Assembly (NCBI RefSeq): GCF_004795895.1
Contig: NZ_CP039250.1
Span: forward strand, 3,906,001 to 3,970,000
Direction: 5' to 3'
Length of the DNA stretch: 64,000 nt
DNA from: Sphingopyxis sp. PAMC25046
GTDB lineage: Bacteria > Pseudomonadota > Alphaproteobacteria > Sphingomonadales > Sphingomonadaceae
Both the position numbers and the translations under genes were made by a program. Shown piece by piece: positions 55,173 to 64,000 of the stretch. Below the pieces are notes generated by a model. That model saw only the letters and a list, made by a program, of their open reading frames with translations. It searched no databases and had not been told where the DNA came from. Positions within the stretch are counted from its first letter, which is position 1; every line of letters starts with the position of its first letter.

Positions 55173-56309
55173 ATGTCCAACGCACCGCAGCCGGTCATTT
55201 CCGCAACCGGCCTTTTCACCCCCGCCGAAGCGATCTCCAACGAAGAACTTGTTGCCAGTTTTAACGAGTATGTTGCGCTGCACAATAGAGAAAATGCCGC
55301 GGCGATCGCGGCGGGCGACGCACCCGAACTGACCGAATCGAGTGTCGAGTTCATCGAGAAGGCAAGCGGGATCGGATCGCGTTTCGTCGTCGACAAGGCG
55401 GGCATTCTCGATCCGGCGCACATGGCGCCGCGCATCGCCGAACGCGGCAACGACGAGCTGTCGATCCTCGCCGAAATCGGCGTCGCGGCGGCGAAGGATG
55501 CGCTGGCGCGCGCCGGGCGCGACGCGGGCGATGTCGACGCCGTGCTGTGCGCCGCGTCGAACATGCAGCGCGCTTATCCGGCGATGGCGGTCGAGATTCA
55601 GGACGCGCTCGGGATCGACGGCTTCGGCTTCGACATGAATGTCGCCTGCTCGTCGGCGACCTTCGGCATCCAGACCGCCGCCGACTATATCCGCGCGGGC
55701 CATGCCAGGAGCGTGCTCGTCGTGAACCCCGAAATCTGTTCGGGGCATCTGAACTGGCGCGACCGCGACAGCCATTTCATCTTCGGCGACGTCGCGACCG
55801 CGATTCTGGTCGAGGACAAGGACATCGCGCCGGCGGGGCATTGGGACATTCTCGGCACCAAGCTGAAGACCGTCTTTTCGAACAATATCCGCAACAATTT
55901 CGGCTTTTTGAACCGCGGGCACGGCGGGATCGACCAGTCGGGGCCGAAGTCGGACAAGCTTTTCGTCCAGGAAGGCCGCAAGGTGTTCAAGGAAGTCGTG
56001 CCGATGGTCGCGAACATGATCGTCGAGCAGATGGAAGTGCTGGGCCTTGAGGGCGCCGACATGCGCCGGCTGTGGCTGCACCAGGCGAACACCAATATGA
56101 ACCGGCTGATCGCGCAGCGCGTGCTGGGCCATGAGGCGAGCGAGGATGAAAGTCCGACGGTGCTCGACACCTATGGCAATACGTCGAGCGCGGGGTCGAT
56201 CATCGCCTTTCACCTGAACCATGCGGATATGGTCGCGGGCGATACCGGGCTGATCTGTTCGTTCGGCGCGGGGTATAGCGCGGGGACGGTGTTCGTTCGC
56301 AAGACGTGA
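55173..56309 (+). CDS. Long-form beta-ketoacyl-ACP synthase III-like enzyme
   Basis: A 378-residue FabH/thiolase-fold enzyme, about 50 residues longer than E. coli FabH. The catalytic triad is visible: Cys159 in NVACSSATFG, His303 in WLHQANTNMNRL and Asn336 in YGNTSSAGS. An insertion before the core (residues about 25-55, SFNEYVALHNRENAAAIAAGDAPELTESS) distinguishes the subclass. It catalyses decarboxylative condensation of an acyl-thioester with malonyl-ACP, for fatty-acid initiation or a secondary lipid. A housekeeping FabH would be elsewhere. Followed by a very strong hairpin. Confidence 0.9.
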   Translation: MSNAPQPVISATGLFTPAEAISNEELVASFNEYVALHNRENAAAIAAGDAPELTESSVEFIEKASGIGSRFVVDKAGILDPAHMAPRIAERGNDELSILAEIGVAAAKDALARAGRDAGDVDAVLCAASNMQRAYPAMAVEIQDALGIDGFGFDMNVACSSATFGIQTAADYIRAGHARSVLVVNPEICSGHLNWRDRDSHFIFGDVATAILVEDKDIAPAGHWDILGTKLKTVFSNNIRNNFGFLNRGHGGIDQSGPKSDKLFVQEGRKVFKEVVPMVANMIVEQMEVLGLEGADMRRLWLHQANTNMNRLIAQRVLGHEASEDESPTVLDTYGNTSSAGSIIAFHLNHADMVAGDTGLICSFGAGYSAGTVFVRKT

Positions 56310-56316
56310 TGTTCGA

Positions 56317-56400
56317 GGCTGCGCCGGCCCGCTCCCCCACCCGGCCTCCCACAGGATACTAAACTAGGGAGGCCGGGTGGGGGAGCGGGCCGGCGCAGCC
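56317..56400. repeat. 34-bp perfect inverted repeat (family D)
   Basis: Positions 56317-56350 and 56367-56400 are exact reverse complements over 34 bases, beginning GGCTGCGCCGGCCC and ending GGGCCGGCGCAGCC, around a 16-base loop. It begins 8 bases after the FabH-like stop. Such a stem would be extremely stable in RNA. Confidence 0.93.
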
Positions 56401-56401
56401 T

Positions 56402-56422
56402 GGTTTCAGCAAAGCTGAAACC
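56402..56422. terminator. Second hairpin before the antiporter stop
   Basis: GGTTTCAGC at 56402-56410 pairs with GCTGAAACC at 56414-56422 around AAA, a 9-bp perfect stem. It directly follows the 34-bp repeat and lies 4 bases before the antiporter stop codon on the other strand. No clear T-run is present on either side, so efficiency is uncertain. Confidence 0.6.
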
Positions 56423-56425
56423 GAT

Positions 56426-57514
56426 TTACGGCACAAACGTCGTGAACAGATAGATCGCGAAGAGCATCAGGTGGATCACCCCCTGCAACACGGTCGTCCG
56501 GCCGTTCGCCAGCGTCTGCACCGACACGATCAGCGAGAGGAAGAGCAGCACGGTCGATTTGGCGTCGAGGCCGAGGCCGATCGGCAGGTCGGCGACGATC
56601 GACAGGATCGCGACCGCCGGGATGGTGAGCCCGATGGTAGCGAGCGCCGATCCCAGCGCGAGGTTGAGGCTGGTCTGGAGGCGGTCGGCCTTCGCCGCGC
56701 GCACCGCCGCGAGCCCTTCGGGCGCGAGGATCAGCGCCGCGATCAGCACGCCGAGCACCGCGGGCGGCGCGCCCCAGTCGGCAAGCAGCGCGCCCATCAC
56801 CGGCGAAAGATTTTTGGCGAGCAGCACGACCGCGACGAGGCTGGCGAGGAGCAGCGCGCCCGAAATGGCGGTGCGCTGCATGCTCGGCGGCGGGGCGTGC
56901 GCGTCGGGTACGCCGTCACCGTCAGCATCGCCGTCGGGAAGGAAATAATCGCGGTGGCGGACCGTCTGGACGAGCGCGAAGGTCGCGTAGAGGATCAGCG
57001 ACACCACGGCGACGAAACCGAGCTGGGTTGCCGAATAGAAGGGGCCCGGCACGCTCGAGGTAAAATTGGGCAGCACCAGCGTGACGACCGTCAGCACCGT
57101 CAGCGTCGCAAGCGCGGCGCCCATGCCGGTGCGCTGGAAACGCTGTTCGTGATGGCGGATCGCCCCGCTCAAAAGGCAGAGGCCCATCAGGAGGTTGAGG
57201 ATCACCATGACCGCCGCGAACACCGTGTCGCGCGCGAGCGTCTGGGCCTTTTCGGGTTCGGCCTGCATCAGGGTGAGGATCAGCCCGACCTCGATCACCG
57301 TCACCGCGAGCGCGAGGATCAGCGTGCCGAAGGGTTCGCCGACGCGGTGCGCGATCACCTCGGCATGGTGGACCGCCGCGACGACCGCGCCGCAGAGGAT
57401 GAAGGCGACGAGCCAGGGGTTGAGCGGCATCGCAAGGCTCGCCATCGCGGCGACGAAGCCGAGGATCGGAAAGATGTCGTTGGTGCGATCGGCGAGGCGG
57501 AGCTTTGCGGTCAT
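56426..57514 (-). CDS. ChaA-like Ca2+/H+ antiporter
   Basis: A 362-residue inner-membrane exchanger of the CaCA family with about eleven helices. The two alpha repeats are EPFGTLILALAVTVIEVGLILTLM and SPVMGALLADWGAPPAVLGVLIAALILAPEGLAAVRAAKADRLQTSLNLALGSALATIGLTIPAVA, with conserved acidic Glu residues for cation binding. A central acidic loop (DGDADGDGVPDAH) may bind calcium. Expected role: Ca2+ or Na+ extrusion in exchange for protons. ATG at 57514 chosen because it begins MTAKLRLADRTN. Confidence 0.9.
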   Translation of the reverse strand: MTAKLRLADRTNDIFPILGFVAAMASLAMPLNPWLVAFILCGAVVAAVHHAEVIAHRVGEPFGTLILALAVTVIEVGLILTLMQAEPEKAQTLARDTVFAAVMVILNLLMGLCLLSGAIRHHEQRFQRTGMGAALATLTVLTVVTLVLPNFTSSVPGPFYSATQLGFVAVVSLILYATFALVQTVRHRDYFLPDGDADGDGVPDAHAPPPSMQRTAISGALLLASLVAVVLLAKNLSPVMGALLADWGAPPAVLGVLIAALILAPEGLAAVRAAKADRLQTSLNLALGSALATIGLTIPAVAILSIVADLPIGLGLDAKSTVLLFLSLIVSVQTLANGRTTVLQGVIHLMLFAIYLFTTFVP

Positions 57515-57579
57515 CGGGCTTCTATTGCAGCCGCTTTCGCGCCTGAATACCCCCAGTCCGATTTTTTGGGGGACGCAAT

Positions 57580-58344
57580 TTAATGCGCGCGCACCGGCAG
57601 CCCCGCCGCGGCGAGCCGCGCATGGGCCTCGGCCACCGTCGCTTCGCCGAAGTGAAAGATGCTGGCGGCGAGCACCGCGCTGGCGCCGCCTTCGATCACG
57701 CCGGCGACGAGATGGTCGAGGTTGCCGACGCCGCCCGATGCGATCACGGGCACACTGACCGCGTCGGCGATCGCGCGGGTGAGCGCGAGGTCGTAGCCGT
57801 CCTTGGTGCCATCGCGGTCCATGCTGGTCACGAGCAGCTCGCCCGCGCCGAGGGTGGCGAGGCGGACGGCGTGTTCGAGCGCGTCGATCCCGGTGGGCTT
57901 GCGGCCGCCATGGGTGAAGATTTCCCAGCGGGCGTCTTCGACCCGCCGCGCGTCGATGCTCCCGACCGCGCACTGGCTGCCGAACCGATCGGCGATGTCG
58001 GCGACGAGTTCGGGGCGTGCGACCGCGGCGCTGTTCACCGCGACCTTGTCGGCGCCCGCGAGCAATAGCGCGCGCGCATCGTCGGCGCTGCGCACGCCGC
58101 CGCCGACGGTGAGCGGCATGAAGCAGACCTCGGCGGTGCGCGCGACCATGTCGAGCAAGGTGCCGCGGCCCTGATGGCTGGCGCTGATATCGAGGAAGCA
58201 AAGCTCGTCGGCGCCCGCGGCGTCATAGGCGCGCGCGGCCTCGACCGGGTCGCCCGCGTCACGCAGATCGACGAAATTGACGCCCTTGACCACGCGCCCG
58301 TCGGCGACGTCGAGACAGGGGATGACGCGGACGCGGACGGTCAC
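57580..58344 (-). CDS. hisF: Imidazole glycerol phosphate synthase, cyclase subunit
   Basis: A 254-residue (beta/alpha)8 barrel that, with HisH-supplied ammonia, converts PRFAR into imidazole glycerol phosphate and AICAR. Catalytic Asp12 is in [14 protein letters not shown] and the second near residue 131 in [13 protein letters not shown]. Phosphate-binding loops VGGGVRS and [11 protein letters not shown] are present. It is last in the hisB-hisH-hisA-hisF run, separated from hisA by 115 bp containing a family E repeat. Confidence 0.97.
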   Translation of the reverse strand: MTVRVRVIPCLDVADGRVVKGVNFVDLRDAGDPVEAARAYDAAGADELCFLDISASHQGRGTLLDMVARTAEVCFMPLTVGGGVRSADDARALLLAGADKVAVNSAAVARPELVADIADRFGSQCAVGSIDARRVEDARWEIFTHGGRKPTGIDALEHAVRLATLGAGELLVTSMDRDGTKDGYDLALTRAIADAVSVPVIASGGVGNLDHLVAGVIEGGASAVLAASIFHFGEATVAEAHARLAAAGLPVRAH

Positions 58345-58368
58345 GAACCCGCCCCCCCAACCCCGTTC

Positions 58369-58438
58369 GTGTCGAGCGAAGTCGAGACACGCCGAAGCAA
58401 AGCGCCCAGCCAGGAGGTGTCTCGACTACGCTCGACAC
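58369..58438. repeat. Palindromic repeat, family E copy 1
   Basis: A 22-base arm at 58369-58390 (starting GTGTCGAGCGAAGTCG) and its near-perfect reverse complement at 58417-58438 (one mismatch) surround a 26-base loop. The same repeat occurs at 63132-63200. It lies between hisA and hisF. Confidence 0.88.
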
Positions 58439-58459
58439 TAGCGGAGAAGAGGGCGTTTC

Positions 58460-59206
58460 TCACGCCCGCCCCATCGCAATCGCTTGCTCAAGGTCGAGGC
58501 GGCCGTCGTAGAGTGCGCGGCCGGTGATCACGCCCTCGATGCCGTCGGCTACGTGCGGGCGAAGCGCATGGATGTCGCCGATGTCGGCGACGCCGCCGCT
58601 GGCGATCACGGGGATGCTCACGGCCTTGGCGAGCGCCACGGTCGCCTCGACATTGCAGCCCTTGAGCAGCCCGTCGCGGCCGACGTCGGTGAAGAGCAAG
58701 GCGGCGACGCCGGCATCCTCGAAGCGGCGCGCGAGATCCTCGACGCGGACGTCGGAGACGTCGGCCCAGCCCTCGGTCGCGACCATGCCATCGCGGGCAT
58801 CGACGCCGACGACGATCCGGCCGGGCAGGTCGCGCGCGGCGGATTTGACGAATTCGGAATCCTTGAGCGCGGCGGTGCCGATGATCACGCGCTCGACGCC
58901 GAGCGCGAGCCAGCGGTCGACGCCTTCGCGATTACGGACGCCGCCGCCGACCTGCACCTTGCCCGGAAAGGCCGCGATGATGCTCTCGACCGCCGCGCCA
59001 TTGACGCTTTCGCCCGCGAAGGCGCCGTCGAGGTCGACGACATGCAGGTGCGACGCGCCCGCATCGGCGAAGAGGCGCGCCTGCGCCGCGGGATCGTCGC
59101 CATAGACGGTCGCGCGCGCCATATCGCCCTCGGCGAGCCGCACGACCTGCCCGCCCTTGAGGTCGATCGCGGGGAAGATGGTCAGGCCAGAATCTACGGG
59201 CGCCAT
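58460..59206 (-). CDS. hisA: 1-(5-phosphoribosyl)-5-[(5-phosphoribosylamino)methylideneamino] imidazole-4-carboxamide isomerase
   Basis: A 248-residue (beta/alpha)8 barrel, paralogous to HisF, opening the ribose ring of ProFAR. The active-site Asp residues are in [15 protein letters not shown] and [12 protein letters not shown], with phosphate loops VGGGVRN and [14 protein letters not shown] at 59206 overlaps the hisH stop by 13 bp, so the two are translated in sequence. Confidence 0.97.
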   Translation of the reverse strand: MAPVDSGLTIFPAIDLKGGQVVRLAEGDMARATVYGDDPAAQARLFADAGASHLHVVDLDGAFAGESVNGAAVESIIAAFPGKVQVGGGVRNREGVDRWLALGVERVIIGTAALKDSEFVKSAARDLPGRIVVGVDARDGMVATEGWADVSDVRVEDLARRFEDAGVAALLFTDVGRDGLLKGCNVEATVALAKAVSIPVIASGGVADIGDIHALRPHVADGIEGVITGRALYDGRLDLEQAIAMGRA

Positions 59207-59802
59207 GCGAGGAATCTCTCTAGTGTCGCGAGGCCGTAGGCCTGGCTTTTTTCGGGGTGGAACTGGACGCCGACGATATTGTCCTTCGCCACCGCCGCCG
59301 CGAAGGTCGAACCATGGCTGCTCGTCGCGGCGACATGCGCGGCATCGGCGAAATGATAGCCGTGGAGATAATAGGCCTCGCCCGCCGCGATCACCGGGTG
59401 CGCGAAGGTTGGAACGACGTCGTTCCAGCCCATGTGCGGGATGCGGAGGCCCGGCGCCGGATCGAAGGCGCGCACCGTACCGCCGATCCAGCCGAGCCCC
59501 TTGTGCGTCCCATGCTCCTCGCCCGCGTCGGCGAGCAATTGCATGCCGACGCAGATGCCGAGGAAGGGCGCCCCCTCGCCGCGCACGCGCTGCTCCATCG
59601 CCGCGATCAGTCCCCGAATCGCCGAAAGCCCGTTCATGCACGCGGCGAAGGCGCCGACGCCGGGCAGCACGATGCGGTCGGCCTTGGCTACGACATCGGG
59701 ATCGGCGGTGACCGCGACATTGTCGGCGCCCGCCGCGACGAGCGCATTATGCACCGAGCGAAGATTGCCCGCGCCATAGTCGATCAGGGCAACAACGCTC
59801 AT
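59194..59802 (-). CDS. hisH: Imidazole glycerol phosphate synthase, glutaminase subunit
   Basis: A 202-residue class I glutamine amidotransferase supplying ammonia to HisF. Nucleophile Cys84 is in [11 protein letters not shown], and the catalytic His-Glu pair in [13 protein letters not shown] near residue 181. The N-terminal [12 protein letters not shown] is diagnostic. It follows hisB by 9 bp and overlaps hisA. Confidence 0.97.
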   Translation of the reverse strand: MSVVALIDYGAGNLRSVHNALVAAGADNVAVTADPDVVAKADRIVLPGVGAFAACMNGLSAIRGLIAAMEQRVRGEGAPFLGICVGMQLLADAGEEHGTHKGLGWIGGTVRAFDPAPGLRIPHMGWNDVVPTFAHPVIAAGEAYYLHGYHFADAAHVAATSSHGSTFAAAVAKDNIVGVQFHPEKSQAYGLATLERFLAWRP

Positions 59803-59811
59803 GGATGGCCC

Positions 59812-60399
59812 CTAGAGAACGCCCTTGGTCGAGGGGATCGCGTCGCCCTTGCGCGGGTCGATCTCGACCGCCTGCCTCAAGGCACGCGCAAGCGCCTTGT
59901 ACATGCTTTCGGCGATGTGATGGTTGTTCTCGCCATAGAGCATTTCGATGTGCAGCGTGATGCCCGCGGTCTGCGCGAAGCTGTGGAACCAGTGCGGAAA
60001 CATCTCGGTATCCATCTCGCCGAGCCGCGGCTGCGAGAAGCTGGATTTATAGACGCAGTGCGGGCGTCCCGAAATGTCGAGCACGCAGCGCGTCAGCGTC
60101 TCGTCCATCGGCGCGTGCGCCTCGCCATAGCGGGCGATGCCGCGCTTGTCGCCGAGCGCCTTGGCCACCGCTTCGCCGAGCGCCAATGCGCTGTCCTCGA
60201 CCGTGTGGTGCTGGTCGATATGAAGGTCGCCCTTCACGGCCATCGAAATGTCGATCAGCGAGTGGCGCGACAATTGTTCGACCATATGGTCGAGGAAACC
60301 GATGCCGGTGGACACCGAATATTCGCCCGTCCCGTCGAGGTTGACGGTGATCGCGATATCCGTTTCCTTGGTCGTGCGCTGGACGGTGGCGGTTCGCAT
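59812..60399 (-). CDS. hisB: Imidazoleglycerol-phosphate dehydratase
   Basis: A 195-residue monofunctional HisB, dehydrating IGP to imidazole acetol phosphate. Manganese-binding histidines are in [31 protein letters not shown] and, in the second half, [28 protein letters not shown]. It is the dehydratase only, without the E. coli phosphatase domain. ATG at 60399 matches the family start [13 protein letters not shown]. It opens the his run and is divergent from sspB across a 97-bp gap with tandem TTGACCCC. Confidence 0.97.
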   Translation of the reverse strand: MRTATVQRTTKETDIAITVNLDGTGEYSVSTGIGFLDHMVEQLSRHSLIDISMAVKGDLHIDQHHTVEDSALALGEAVAKALGDKRGIARYGEAHAPMDETLTRCVLDISGRPHCVYKSSFSQPRLGEMDTEMFPHWFHSFAQTAGITLHIEMLYGENNHHIAESMYKALARALRQAVEIDPRKGDAIPSTKGVL

Positions 60400-60496
60400 G
60401 GGCGACCCCTTAGAGCGTCTGTTTCGCGTTGCAAGGCGATTCTCCCCCCTTGACCCCCCTTGACCCGCACGCGGCGCGCGTTCATCCCCCTTCGCC

Positions 60497-60979
60497 ATGA
60501 GTGATGACGTTCGCGACAGCCTGATTCCCTATGACGAAATCGTGCAGGACGCGCTGCGCGCCGTGGTCGGCCGCGTGCTGAGCCAGATCGAGGGTTACGA
60601 CAGCCTGCCCGGCGAACATCATTTCTATATCACCTTCAAGACGCAGGCCCCGGGGGTCGACATCCCCGCGCATCTGATCGCCAAATTCCCCGACGAAATG
60701 ACGATCGTGCTGCAGAACCGTTTCTGGGACCTGAGCGTCGAGGAGGATCATTTCCGCGTCGGCCTGTCGTTCAACCAGACGCCGTCGATGCTGACGATCC
60801 CCTATGCCGCGATCACCGCCTTCGTCGATCCGTCGGTCGATTTCGGGCTGCAGTTCCAGGTCAGCGACGACGAGGCCGCGCAGCCCGAGCCGCACGACGA
60901 AGCCGACAATGACCGCCCCGACGTCACGAGCGAGGACGGGTCGAACGTCGTGACGGTGGATTTCGGCAAGAAGAGATAG
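60497..60979 (+). CDS. sspB: SspB-family ClpXP adaptor
   Basis: A 160-residue alphaproteobacterial SspB, which tethers ssrA-tagged and other substrates to ClpX for degradation. The substrate-binding beta domain ([87 protein letters not shown]) is complete, then an acidic linker and a ClpX-binding C-terminal peptide [10 protein letters not shown]. First in a run with a small membrane protein and fumC. Confidence 0.93.
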   Translation: MSDDVRDSLIPYDEIVQDALRAVVGRVLSQIEGYDSLPGEHHFYITFKTQAPGVDIPAHLIAKFPDEMTIVLQNRFWDLSVEEDHFRVGLSFNQTPSMLTIPYAAITAFVDPSVDFGLQFQVSDDEAAQPEPHDEADNDRPDVTSEDGSNVVTVDFGKKR

Positions 60980-60983
60980 CGTC

Positions 60984-61291
60984 GTGGGCCCGCTCTGGCC
61001 CCCGAGCCGCTTCTGGCAATATTGGGCACTCGCCGGAATGCTCGTGCTGACCGGCGCCTTCTGGTGGGGCGTCGAGGGTTATGCGCTGTTCGAGGGCGAC
61101 TATGCGGGCGGACAGATCGCCGACGGACTGCTGCGCTTCAGCCTGCTGGTGCTGACGCCGGCGCTTGTACTCGTCTGGCTTGCCGCCGCATGGCTGCGCC
61201 GCCGCATCGGCGAGGGCGGCTATTGGCAGTTGCTGGGTCTCGTCGCGATGATCTGGGCGGGTGCGGTTCTGGTGACAAGGATGCTGGTGGC

Positions 61292-61295
<4 letters not shown>
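60984..61295 (+). CDS. Small membrane protein
   Basis: A 103-residue protein with three hydrophobic segments ([57 protein letters not shown]). Start GTG at 60984, 4 bp after the sspB stop; its end overlaps fumC by ATGA. No family is recognised. Position between sspB and fumC suggests co-expression only. Confidence 0.72.
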
Positions 61296-62683
<1,388 letters not shown>

Positions 62684-62721
62684 GCCGCCCTTGCGAATTG
62701 AAGAGGGGAAGGAGAGACAAG

Positions 62722-63090
62722 ATGATCGGTCGCATCGTAGGCGGCGTCCTGGGCAGCGCCATCGGACGGAAGCAGGGCAACCATCCCGTCGCGGGTGCCG
62801 TGATCGGCGCTGGCACATTGTTCGCCGCGCGGCGCCTGTTCCCGCAGCGCTATGCGGTGCTGGCGGCGACGGTCGCGGGCGCCTATCTCACCAAGAAATG
62901 GGCCGAACGGTCCGAAGCGCGCAAGGCGGCGGCGGAAGCGCATGCGCTCGATCCCGAGCTCGCGAATGCAGGCGTCGTCGACACCTATGCGGGCACCGCG
63001 AAGGTGCCGACCGACGGCGAGACGATGGGCGACGCGCTGCCGCCCGCGATCCCGGTGGACGCAAACGGGAAACGGCCGGCGATACATTGA
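62722..63090 (+). CDS. Small membrane-associated protein
   Basis: A 122-residue protein. Gly/Ala-rich hydrophobic segments (IVGGVLGSAIGRKQGNHPVAGAVIGAGTLFAARRLF, YAVLAATVAGAYLTKKWAE) suggest one or two membrane helices; the C-terminal half is polar. GGAG lies before the ATG at 62722. It follows fumC by 38 bp and could be co-transcribed with it. Function unknown. Confidence 0.7.
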   Translation: MIGRIVGGVLGSAIGRKQGNHPVAGAVIGAGTLFAARRLFPQRYAVLAATVAGAYLTKKWAERSEARKAAAEAHALDPELANAGVVDTYAGTAKVPTDGETMGDALPPAIPVDANGKRPAIH

Positions 63091-63131
63091 AAATAGCAGC
63101 GCGCGTAATCCGCAGCACCCTAATCCCGTTC

Positions 63132-63200
63132 GTGTCGAGCGAAGTCGAGACACCGTCGGTGTTGCGCGAGGCTGATGGGTGTCTCGACTTCGCTCGACAC
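63132..63200. repeat. Palindromic repeat, family E copy 2
   Basis: A 22-base arm at 63132-63153 is matched exactly by its reverse complement at 63179-63200, and the pairing extends outwards (CCCGTT with AACGGG). Same family as 58369-58438. It lies between the converging 62722-63090 and 63236-63799 genes. Confidence 0.9.
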
Positions 63201-63235
63201 AAACGGGACGATAGGCGGACTAAACGCGCTCTGTA

Positions 63236-63799
63236 CTAACCCGCCTGCCACTCCTTCACCGCCTCGATCGGCGACACCAGCATCAGCACATTGAGTGTCA
63301 GATTGTCGCGGATCGTCCACAACGTGAAGAGTTCGAAGGCGATCGCGATCGCCACCGTCGCCCACCAGCGCATCCGGCTCGCCGCGAGGAAGCCGAGGAT
63401 CATGAAGAGCGCGTCGCTGACCGAATTGAGGATCGAATCGCCCGAATAGCCATAGGCCATCGTGACTTCGCGATAGCGGTCGATGATGACGGGCGAATTT
63501 TCGAGGATTTCCCACGCCGCCTCTATCCCGATCGCTAGCGCAAGTGCGACCCACAAGGGCTGGCGCGGGATCAGCCAGCGCGACAGGCCGAAGAAGAGGA
63601 AGCCATGGATGACATGGCTGAAGCTGTACCAGTCCGAAATCTGCTGGCTGTTCTGGTTCGATTGGACGGTGCCGTGCCACAGGCTTACGCTTCCGCACGG
63701 GCAGATCGGCGGGCGTCCCATCGCGAAAAGGATCGCGGCGAAAAGGACCATCAGTGCCGCGGCGACCAGCCAGCCCCGTCTTGAAACCCCAAGGATCAT
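63236..63799 (-). CDS. DUF2585 membrane protein
   Basis: A 187-residue membrane protein of the DUF2585 (UPF0314) type with four or five helices. ICPCGSVSLWHGTVQSNQNSQQISDWYSFSHVIHGFLFFG is highly characteristic, followed by EAAWEILENSPVIIDRYREVTMAYGYSGDSILNSVSDALFM. The family is uncharacterised; conserved Cys, His and Asp residues suggest a membrane enzyme. Divergent from gmk with a 50-bp gap. Confidence 0.9.
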   Translation of the reverse strand: MILGVSRRGWLVAAALMVLFAAILFAMGRPPICPCGSVSLWHGTVQSNQNSQQISDWYSFSHVIHGFLFFGLSRWLIPRQPLWVALALAIGIEAAWEILENSPVIIDRYREVTMAYGYSGDSILNSVSDALFMILGFLAASRMRWWATVAIAIAFELFTLWTIRDNLTLNVLMLVSPIEAVKEWQAG

Positions 63800-63849
63800 C
63801 GCCGCCCCTTCCCGCTTGACCGCGCCCGTCTCTCGCGCAATTAGCGCCC

Positions 63850-64000
63850 ATGGCTGAAAGCGTCCACCTGAACCGCCGCGGCGTGTTGTTCGTCCTTTCC
63901 TCGCCGTCGGGCGCGGGCAAGACCACCATCTCGCGCATGATGCTCGAGGCCGACAAGGATATCGCGCTGTCGATCTCGGCGACGACGCGCCCGCCGCGCC
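63850..64000 (+). CDS. gmk: Guanylate kinase, partial at right edge
   Basis: The first 50 codons are visible. [35 protein letters not shown] carries the guanylate-kinase P-loop SPSGAGKTT, followed by ISATTRPPR, which in the family leads into the GMP-binding region. The product phosphorylates GMP to GDP. The remainder lies outside the window. Confidence 0.93.
   Translation, partial: MAESVHLNRRGVLFVLSSPSGAGKTTISRMMLEADKDIALSISATTRPPR

Overview
The window reads as a chromosomal segment of an alphaproteobacterium of the order Sphingomonadales, most likely Sphingopyxis or a close relative. This rests on the high GC content, compact ATGA-overlapped operons, a crtY-crtI-crtB carotenoid cluster, TonB-dependent transport, an ATP12-type F1 chaperone, an SspB adaptor and the bamD-recN-ligA gene order. 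No rRNA, prophage, insertion sequence, CRISPR array or replication origin is visible. One tRNA (Val, anticodon UAC) is present. Genus assignment is inference from gene content and protein style, not from a search.

Layout. 1-8.4 kb: the start of an arsenic-type ArsR regulator running off the left edge, aconitase (acnA), an amidohydrolase, a GFA-family protein, tRNA-Val, CorA and two poorly understood genes. 8.6-12.4 kb: a tightly packed plus-strand run of nuclease, CrcB fluoride channel, pseudouridine synthase, PaiB-like protein, small membrane protein and ATP12 chaperone. 12.4-17.8 kb: a fatty-acid or aromatic catabolism block (two acyl-CoA synthetases, a kappa-class isomerase, a crotonase) around a response regulator whose receiver has lost its phosphorylation residues. 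18.1-24.6 kb: the carotenoid locus, in which crtY, crtI, a LOG-family gene and crtB are translationally chained to pnuC and a NadR-like kinase. 24.6-33 kb: lnt, metK, trmB, a LysR regulator, a TSUP transporter with a structured leader, and the divergent ald/lrp pair. 33-41 kb: a soluble globin-coupled chemoreceptor, an SDR, prmA, phhA and a crp-modA-modB-modC molybdate operon. 41-45.6 kb: a hydroxylase and a DUF2946/TonB receptor/PepSY metal-uptake operon. 45.7-52.3 kb: a minus-strand envelope and DNA-repair block (PPIase, bamD, recN, GNAT, monooxygenase, ligA). 52.5-57.5 kb: a self-regulated ArsR-SRPBCC pair, a FabH-like enzyme and a Ca2+/H+ antiporter. 57.5-64 kb: hisB-hisH-hisA-hisF, sspB, fumC, a DUF2585 protein and the start of gmk.

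Working together. Many neighbouring genes share stop and start bases (ATGA, GTGA or TGATG), so most of the window is made of long co-translated runs. Where genes converge, four pairs end in overlapping stop codons. Most other gene ends carry large palindromic repeats; at least six sequence families occur here, one of them in four copies. The most notable signals are: the carotenoid operon fused to nicotinamide-riboside salvage; twin inverted-repeat operators at both ArsR genes, one of which appears to drive a leaderless mRNA; a SahR-like palindrome in front of metK; a possible pseudoknotted RNA leader in front of a TSUP transporter; a response regulator with a dead receiver; and a 34-bp perfect hairpin between two converging genes. 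I did not find a clearly unprecedented multi-gene system.
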